Shown: positions 1-3,603 of the stretch, one piece after another
Numbering within the stretch: the stretch's first letter is position 1
Layout of the letters: every line of letters starts with the position of its first letter
Assembly: GCA_011375045.1 (NCBI GenBank)
Contig: DRNB01000162.1
Span: forward strand, 1 to 5,037
Length of the DNA: 5,037 nucleotides
Direction of reading: 5' to 3'
DNA from: Aquifex aeolicus
GTDB taxonomy: Bacteria > Aquificota > Aquificia > Aquificales > Aquificaceae
The notes under the pieces: model-generated
Database searches by the model: none
Told to the model about the DNA's origin: nothing
The model's input: the letters and a program-made list of their open reading frames with translations, nothing else
Made by a program: the position numbers and the translations under genes

Positions 1-235
1 CAAGACCAAGGCGTGATAAAACGGAAGCTATCTGGAGAACCGTAAAGGAAAGGGCAAATATACCCCATGCGGAAGCTCCGAGTTTTCTTGTTACCAGAAG
101 GGTGAATGCATAAGCTACCATCATTCCAAGGATTCTTAAGATTAGAAAAGTAGCACTACCCCTTATTACCTCTTTGAGATGTACATCGCTTTCCAGCCGA
201 TCTCTTAATTTTCCTAACACCTCACTTCCTATCAT
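1..235 (-). CDS. Wzx/MVF-type oligosaccharide flippase, N-terminal part (cut by window edge)
   Basis: The minus strand is open from an ATG at 235-233 to base 1, giving 78 residues of a longer protein. Seen: a charged N-terminus (residues 1-25), a first membrane segment at about 27-49 and a second at about 57-75. Between them is a short loop TRKLGASAWG, which matches the basic-x-LG-x-x-x-(Y/W)-G loop after the first helix of polysaccharide flippases. Known of the family: members move undecaprenyl-linked oligosaccharides across the inner membrane during O-antigen, capsule or exopolysaccharide assembly. The ATG overlaps the TGA of the HEPN remnant by one base (TGATG). No good Shine-Dalgarno precedes it; a GTG at 220-218 (codon 6) has GGAAG just upstream and is a possible alternative start. 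Inference: probably the first gene of an envelope polysaccharide cluster. The substrate cannot be told; another member of the same transporter superfamily is possible. Confidence 0.75.
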   Translation of the reverse strand, partial: MIGSEVLGKLRDRLESDVHLKEVIRGSATFLILRILGMMVAYAFTLLVTRKLGASAWGIFALSFTVLQIASVLSRLGL

Positions 236-501
236 CAGTTCTTTAATTTCACAAAGGTGTTTTTGAACAGATCAACATACAGCGGCAGCTTCCCAAAAAT
301 CTCCTCAGCCGTTTGCTCGTTATAGGTATTAACGGTCATGTTTCTGTAATCAATCATTTTTAAGAGTTCCTTTGCTTCTTTCTCCTGTATAAAACCTGCG
401 GAGAATAACTCGCTCATACATGTTCTCGGACTTCTGCAGATTATACCTTCCTTTTCAAGAATATGAAGTTCCTTAGATCCTCTATTGTCTCTATCATTAC
501 T
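235..501 (-). pseudogene. C-terminal remnant of HI0074-type HEPN protein (nucleotidyltransferase substrate-binding family), active-site His replaced
   Basis: An open frame runs from 501 to a TGA at 237-235. The only standard start in it is the ATG at 417-415, which would give 60 residues beginning MSELFSAGFI. Family-like sequence begins well upstream of that ATG: ELHILEKEGIICRSPRTC precedes it in frame, matching the part of HI0074-like proteins before their conserved (A/S)-F-x-x-G-x-I segment. The C-terminal hallmark is present as RNMTVNTYNEQ (residues 25-35 of the 60). The family motif R-N-x-x-x-H-x-Y therefore has Asn where the catalytic or binding His belongs. Normal members have about 130 residues and a helical N-terminal half. 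Here that half is absent in this frame and may survive only as out-of-frame scraps at 444-550. The short 60-residue product could still be made, but a decayed gene is more likely. Confidence 0.65.
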
Positions 502-550
502 TTATCTTCAACTTATCTAATAACCTCTCCAGCTGAGAGATGGAGAACAT
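444..550 (-). other. Out-of-frame protein scraps, possible N-terminal part of the HI0074-type remnant
   Basis: Two short stretches in different minus-strand frames look protein-like but form no gene. One (550-497) reads MFSISQLERLLDKLKIK and stop, an amphipathic helix. The other (512-442, stop included) reads VEDKVMIETIEDLRNF and so on to a stop. Read in order with the frame at 477-235, they resemble the usual order in HI0074-like HEPN proteins: a Leu-rich first helix, then an 'x-VIxxFE'-like helix, then the E-(K/Y)-E-G-I turn. That would need two frameshifts. Alternatively the first stretch is the last helix of the other HEPN gene (513-644) after an internal deletion. The match is by eye and weak. 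Confidence 0.3.
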
Positions 551-644
551 CTATGCTTTTCAAATTATCAAAGGCGGATCTGAGTCTTTTGATGTGCTTG
601 CTTGTTTCTTCATAAAGAATCTTATACCTGTCTTCATGGTTCAA
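513..644 (-). pseudogene. N-terminal stub of a second-type HEPN protein
   Basis: A TTG start at 644-642 overlaps the TGA of the MNT gene by four bases (TTGA) and opens a 43-codon frame ending in TAA at 515-513. The first 29 residues (MNHEDRYKILYEETSKHIKR and then LRSAFDNLK) look like the first helix of the HEPN proteins that commonly follow MNT genes in Aquificales. After residue 29 the sequence (SIDVLHLSAGEVIR) no longer looks like that family. A complete protein would have roughly 130-150 residues and an R-X4-6-H motif; none occurs here. I infer that a deletion removed the body of the gene, leaving the N-terminal stub and perhaps an out-of-frame last helix at 550-497. The TTG start and overlap are typical of a once-coupled antitoxin-toxin pair. 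I am fairly sure of the family, less sure of how the break happened. Confidence 0.55.
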
Positions 645-877
645 AGCTCAACACCTGTTTCCATAGCTTCCCTTTCTATAAGCCTTTCTGGGTCGTCAAA
701 TAGATTTTCCCTGTTTGCAGGAATGATGTATAGATCAATATCTCCTCCTCTCTTTGTAGGATCCGTCCTGCTTCCGAATAAGAATACTCTCGTTCCTTCA
801 CCGAACACCTCTTCCGCAATATCCTTTATGGCTTTAACTTCCCAATCACTAAGACGAACCACTTTACGGGAGCTCAT
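641..877 (-). CDS. MNT-type minimal nucleotidyltransferase, apparently with an internal deletion
   Basis: The 78-residue frame begins like an MntA-type nucleotidyltransferase: the nucleotide-binding loop GSRTDPTKRGGDIDL has Gly35-Ser36 and the metal-binding pair Asp46/Asp48. Family members then need a second strand with a third acidic residue (pattern IDVxV), as in the neighbouring copy at 1267-1569. Here residues NRENLF (55-60) lead straight into DDPERLIEREAMETGVEL, which looks like the normal C-terminus. After the DxD pair this protein has 30 residues against 56 in the neighbour, so about 26 appear to be missing, including the third Asp. The frame is kept, with the join near base 698. Catalysis is probably lost. 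The start overlaps hepT by 14 bases; a GTG at 862-860, one base after the hepT stop, is an equally reasonable start. Its natural partner would be the HEPN stub that overlaps its stop codon. Confidence 0.65.
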   Translation of the reverse strand: MSSRKVVRLSDWEVKAIKDIAEEVFGEGTRVFLFGSRTDPTKRGGDIDLYIIPANRENLFDDPERLIEREAMETGVEL

Positions 878-1298
878 TTAGCTTAGCTTTTAGCTTTTGA
901 ACCTTTTCTATTACTTCCTTCCCGAGCTTAACTATATCATCGTATATGTCCTTCAACTCTCCAGGAAGGTAGGCATGAGGAATTTTATTCCTAAGTATTC
1001 TTGCGGATATCCAGAAATCAACACTGTCAACATAGTTCGCTCTCTGCAATCGCAGTAGTCTTGTCCTTAGTGTATCACTCTGCTCTCCAAACAGGTATAT
1101 CTCAAGACTTTTAAAAACGGAAAGGGCAAGTTCCACCGCTTTCTCAAATCTGAAACTCAGGGAATCGTAATACTCCATCTCTTCGGGAGAGTATTCCTTA
1201 GAAGGATCGTAAGGCTTGTAAGCGTCAAGGGAACTTTTCAAAAGAAACACTGCTCTTTCCAGATCCCTAAAGCTCCTCAGGACTAATTCTTTTTGCAC
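864..1298 (-). CDS. hepT: HepT-like HEPN toxin (putative RNase) of an MNT-HEPN module
   Basis: This 144-residue, largely helical protein has the HEPN signature near its C-terminus: RNKIPHAY at 103-110, giving R-X4-H-X-Y with Arg103, His108 and Tyr110. In studied HepT proteins the Arg and His form the RNA-cutting site of a dimer, and the Tyr two residues after the His is AMPylated by the partner MntA to silence the toxin. All three residues are present here, so an active, controllable toxin is expected. Length is normal for the family. The GTG start at 1298 lies inside the upstream MNT gene (32-base overlap). It is supported by GGGAG ten bases before it and by the family-like opening MQKELVLRSF-R-DLE. 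The C-terminal tail (about 126-144) is Lys/Leu/Glu-rich, a likely final helix. The function is inferred from motif and neighbour; the exact RNA target is unknown. Confidence 0.85.
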   Translation of the reverse strand: MQKELVLRSFRDLERAVFLLKSSLDAYKPYDPSKEYSPEEMEYYDSLSFRFEKAVELALSVFKSLEIYLFGEQSDTLRTRLLRLQRANYVDSVDFWISARILRNKIPHAYLPGELKDIYDDIVKLGKEVIEKVQKLKAKLNELP

Positions 1299-1569
1299 CC
1301 TTTATTATCTCCCTGAAAAAGGGTGTATCCCTGTAAACCAGGACATCTATATCTTCTTCACATTCCATAAAGAATTTTGTCTGCACCTCTATTTCCAGAT
1401 CTAAGGGCCTTACCTTTTCATAAGGTACTAAAAGCAGGTCTATGTCCCCACCCTTTTTGTCAGGATCAAGCCTTGAACCGAATATGTAAACCTCACCTTT
1501 GAAATCTTTAAGGGCTTTCTTTAATGCTTTCCTCTCACAATCGTCAAGCCTTACATTCAAACCCTTCAC
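1267..1569 (-). CDS. mntA: MntA-like minimal nucleotidyltransferase antitoxin
   Basis: This 100-residue protein has the pol-beta-type minimal nucleotidyltransferase core. GSRLDPDKKGGDIDL starts at residue 31, with Gly31-Ser32 and, nine residues later, Asp42/Asp44 for the two metals. A third acidic residue lies in the strand DIDVLVY (Asp75). Known role: MntA proteins transfer AMP from ATP to the Tyr in the R-X4-6-H-X-Y motif of the partner HepT and so neutralise it; the partner encoded next has that Tyr. The GTG start overlaps the upstream Uma2 stop as GTGA and has AGGAAGAAGG nine bases before it. The 3' end overlaps the hepT start by 32 bases, so the two proteins are almost certainly translationally coupled, antitoxin first. 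All catalytic acids are present and no frame damage is visible. The family is clear; the AMPylation role is taken from the better-known members. Confidence 0.87.
   Translation of the reverse strand: MKGLNVRLDDCERKALKKALKDFKGEVYIFGSRLDPDKKGGDIDLLLVPYEKVRPLDLEIEVQTKFFMECEEDIDVLVYRDTPFFREIIKGAKRISPEEL
1299..1313 (-). promoter_or_regulatory. Ribosome binding site for hepT, inside mntA
   Basis: GGGAG at 1313-1309 lies ten bases upstream of the GTG at 1298-1296. It supports the long 32-base overlap with mntA as real rather than a start placed too far upstream. Confidence 0.5.
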
Positions 1570-2165
1570 AGCTTTATACCTTCTTCCTTTAAAAGTTCTG
1601 AAAGTTTAAACCTTATACCTTCAAGGACATCTATTTCATAATCAAAGTCCACGATAAGCCAAGGTTTCCCTTTCTCCGCCAGCCATATCTTTTTATCCTT
1701 TGTAAAAATCCATATGACCTTTTTGACTCCTGCATCAAGAAGATCCTGAGCTTTCCTGTGGAAGTAATCCTGAGCATTTTCAAACTTTCTGAGATCTGCT
1801 TTTGTATCTATTTCTATGACCACCTCGGGGGGAACCTTTATGTATCCTCTGGGGATGTCCTTTAGTCTTTCCTTAGGGATAATTGCTACATCAAGGTTAT
1901 ACCAGCTCCTGGGGGCAAAACTGTAGCCAAGTTCACCTGTAAGTATGAAGTAATCTTTACGTGGCAATTCTTTAAATAGAAATTTCAATAAAACCATTAA
2001 TACTACAGAATGCACAAATCCGCTACCCATAACCTCCTCCAGTGTTTTCTCCCCGGAAAGCACCTTATCATAGTCTCTGTAATATATGGGGCTTCCGTGG
2101 CGCATTTCATATATAAGTTCCTTAGGAACTCTCTTTGTCTTTTTCTTTTTTACCAGCGTCTCCAT
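1566..2165 (-). CDS. Uma2 family (DUF820) putative endonuclease, second copy
   Basis: This 199-residue protein is a paralogue of the one encoded just upstream. A basic start (KKKKTKR) is followed by a block at 12-48 (RVPKELIYEMRHG, PIYYRDYDKVLSGEK, LEEVMGS) that differs from the other copy at only two positions. The nuclease-like core follows: LDVAII with Asp92, then PPEVVIEIDTKADLRK with Glu118, Asp120 and Lys122, then the helix-strand AQDLLDAGVKKVIWI typical of Uma2 proteins. Family knowledge: Uma2 proteins have a PD-(D/E)XK fold and are presumed nucleases, but their role is mostly unproven. The ATG follows the stop of the first copy after two bases and has AAGGGAG seven bases before it. 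The stop overlaps the mntA start by four bases. No truncation is visible. The family is confident; any biochemical function is inference. Confidence 0.85.
   Translation of the reverse strand: METLVKKKKTKRVPKELIYEMRHGSPIYYRDYDKVLSGEKTLEEVMGSGFVHSVVLMVLLKFLFKELPRKDYFILTGELGYSFAPRSWYNLDVAIIPKERLKDIPRGYIKVPPEVVIEIDTKADLRKFENAQDYFHRKAQDLLDAGVKKVIWIFTKDKKIWLAEKGKPWLIVDFDYEIDVLEGIRFKLSELLKEEGIKL
1579..1588 (-). promoter_or_regulatory. Ribosome binding site for mntA
   Basis: AGGAAGAAGG lies nine bases upstream of the GTG at 1569-1567, inside the end of the Uma2 gene. It supports the GTG and its four-base overlap with the Uma2 stop. Confidence 0.55.
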
Positions 2166-2167
2166 GT

Positions 2168-2776
2168 TTAAACTCCCTTATACCCTGACTCTTTTAAAAG
2201 CTTCTCTATATTCAATTCAATACCCTCTATAACTTCAATGGTATCATCCCAATCGGTTATAAACCACCTCTCACCTTTCTCCGCCACCATAATCTTTCTA
2301 TCATAAGTTGTTATCCATACCACTTTTTTAACACCTGCATTCAACAGATCCTGAGTCTTTTCGGTCATGTAGTGCATAAAATCTCCATACTTCCTTAGAT
2401 CCGCCTTCGTATCCACCTCTACAACGACTTCCGGCGGGGTTTTTACATATCTGTCATCTATACCTTCCTTTACAAGTTCTCCCTTTCTGAATATAGCTAC
2501 GTCTAAGTTTCTCCAGCTGCGGGGAGCAAACTTAAATCCGACTTCGTTGGTTGCTACCTCATATTTATCGAAAGGCAGTTTCTTCATAAGAACTCTAAGA
2601 ATCAGAGATATTATTAACCACTGTATCTTACTGCTCCCCATAACCTCCTCCAGGCTCTTCTCCCCTGAGAGTACTTTGTCATAGTCCCTGTAGTAAATGG
2701 GCTTTCCGTGGCGCATCTCGTATATCAGCTCTTTTGGAACTCTTCTTGTCGTTCTCTTCTTGCTCAAAACGCTCAT
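2168..2776 (-). CDS. Uma2 family (DUF820) putative endonuclease, first copy
   Basis: This 202-residue protein has the layout of the Uma2 family. A Lys/Arg-rich start (KKRTTRR) leads into the shared block RVPKELIYEMRHGKPIYYRD onward (12-48). A more variable helical part follows (49-75), then LDVAIF with Asp92, then PPEVVVEVDTKADLRK with Glu120, Asp122 and Lys124, and TQDLLNAGVKKVVWI (141-155). These positions fit the metal- and phosphate-binding residues of the PD-(D/E)XK fold. The ATG at 2776-2774 overlaps the cysQ stop as ATGA. GAGGGG lies ten bases upstream and GGAG two bases upstream. Base composition changes abruptly here from GC-rich cysQ to AT-rich sequence, suggesting that this gene and those after it have a different history from the sulfate genes. 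No signal peptide or membrane segment is seen, so a cytoplasmic protein is expected. Its real substrate is unknown. Confidence 0.85.
   Translation of the reverse strand: MSVLSKKRTTRRVPKELIYEMRHGKPIYYRDYDKVLSGEKSLEEVMGSSKIQWLIISLILRVLMKKLPFDKYEVATNEVGFKFAPRSWRNLDVAIFRKGELVKEGIDDRYVKTPPEVVVEVDTKADLRKYGDFMHYMTEKTQDLLNAGVKKVVWITTYDRKIMVAEKGERWFITDWDDTIEVIEGIELNIEKLLKESGYKGV
2173..2179 (-). promoter_or_regulatory. Ribosome binding site for the second Uma2 gene
   Basis: AAGGGAG lies seven bases before the ATG at 2165-2163 and sits within the last codons of the first Uma2 gene. It is the best Shine-Dalgarno match I noticed in the window. Confidence 0.6.
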
Positions 2777-3603
2777 ATCTCCAGCACCCCTCGCTCGAAA
2801 AGATAAGCCTTTTCCTTTCTGAAAACAACAAAGGGAGGGTTGAGGAGATCTCTTTTGTTATAGGTTAAGGTGTCTGATAGCTTCCCGTCGTAAATCTTCA
2901 CCTCACACCCCGATTCGAGGGCTATGGCGTGTCCCGCAGCCGTATCCCACTCCATAGTGGGTCCGAGTCTGGGGTATATGTCCGCTGTTCCTTCAGCCAC
3001 GAGGCACGTCTTAAGCGAGCTTCCGATGGATACGAGCTCGATCTCTTTAACCTTCGACCTCAGCCTGCTCACAAACTCCTCCGTTTCTCTGTTCCTGTGG
3101 GATCGGGAAGCCACAACCCGCAGGGTTTCTGGGGAGTCTCCTTCCCGTTTGAGGGGTAAGCGTTCAGCTTTTTCCTCTGAGAGAATCCCTCCGTCGGTCT
3201 TCAGCCTGTAGGCTCCCTCTCCTCTGCGGGCAAAGTAGAGCAGTTCGAGGGCCGGAGCGAACACCACACCGAGAACGGGGAGGTTTCCCTCGATGAGGGC
3301 TATGTTTACGGTGAACTCACCGTTTCTCTTCACAAACTCCTTTGTGCCGTCGAGGGGATCCACAAGCCAGAAACTCCGCCAGCTTCTTCTTTCCTCGTAG
3401 GGTGTCTCCTTTCCCTCCTCGGAGAGGATCGGGATGGAAGGGTCCAGTTTCCTTAAGCCTTCGGTTATAACCCTGTGGGATCGTCTGTCCGCCTCGGTCA
3501 GAGGGGTTCTGTCCTCTTTATACTCCACAGAAAAGGTTTCTCTGTAAACCTCCATTACTTCCCTTCCGGCTTCCAGAGCGATTTTCAGAACCCTGTGGAT
3601 CAC
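2773..3603 (-). CDS. cysQ: 3'(2'),5'-bisphosphate nucleotidase CysQ
   Basis: CysQ removes the 3'-phosphate of PAP (and PAPS), releasing AMP or APS; PAP is the toxic by-product when PAPS is used. The 276-residue protein has the full inositol-monophosphatase-fold motif set: KEDRTPLTEAD (29-39), SEEG (61-64) with the metal-binding Glu, DPLDGTKEF (82-90), GSSLK (194-198) and the C-terminal metal site EWDTAAGHAI (218-227) with Asp220. DGTKEF, rather than DGTxNF, favours CysQ over inositol monophosphatase. The GTG start at 3603-3601 overlaps the sat/cysC stop as GTGA, so the two are likely translated together. This fits the pathway, because the preceding protein makes PAPS. Length is normal to slightly long for CysQ, and codon and base use match sat/cysC. 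The stop overlaps the first Uma2 gene by four bases. Confidence 0.93.
   Translation of the reverse strand: MIHRVLKIALEAGREVMEVYRETFSVEYKEDRTPLTEADRRSHRVITEGLRKLDPSIPILSEEGKETPYEERRSWRSFWLVDPLDGTKEFVKRNGEFTVNIALIEGNLPVLGVVFAPALELLYFARRGEGAYRLKTDGGILSEEKAERLPLKREGDSPETLRVVASRSHRNRETEEFVSRLRSKVKEIELVSIGSSLKTCLVAEGTADIYPRLGPTMEWDTAAGHAIALESGCEVKIYDGKLSDTLTYNKRDLLNPPFVVFRKEKAYLFERGVLEI

Noticed and set aside
235..417. A genuine 60-residue gene starting at the ATG at 417
   Set aside because: Family-like sequence continues in frame well upstream of this ATG and the first half of the fold is missing, so a remnant is the simpler reading. Translation of the short product cannot be excluded.
418..640. 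Mobile element as the cause of the broken genes
   Set aside because: No transposase fragment, terminal inverted repeats or target duplications could be seen; the damage looks like small deletions and frameshifts.
540..881. Plus-strand open frame of 113 codons
   Set aside because: It lies antisense to the MNT gene and HEPN stub, its product (Ser/Leu-rich, no motif) looks like nothing known, and the minus-strand reading has clear GSX9DXD and HEPN motifs.
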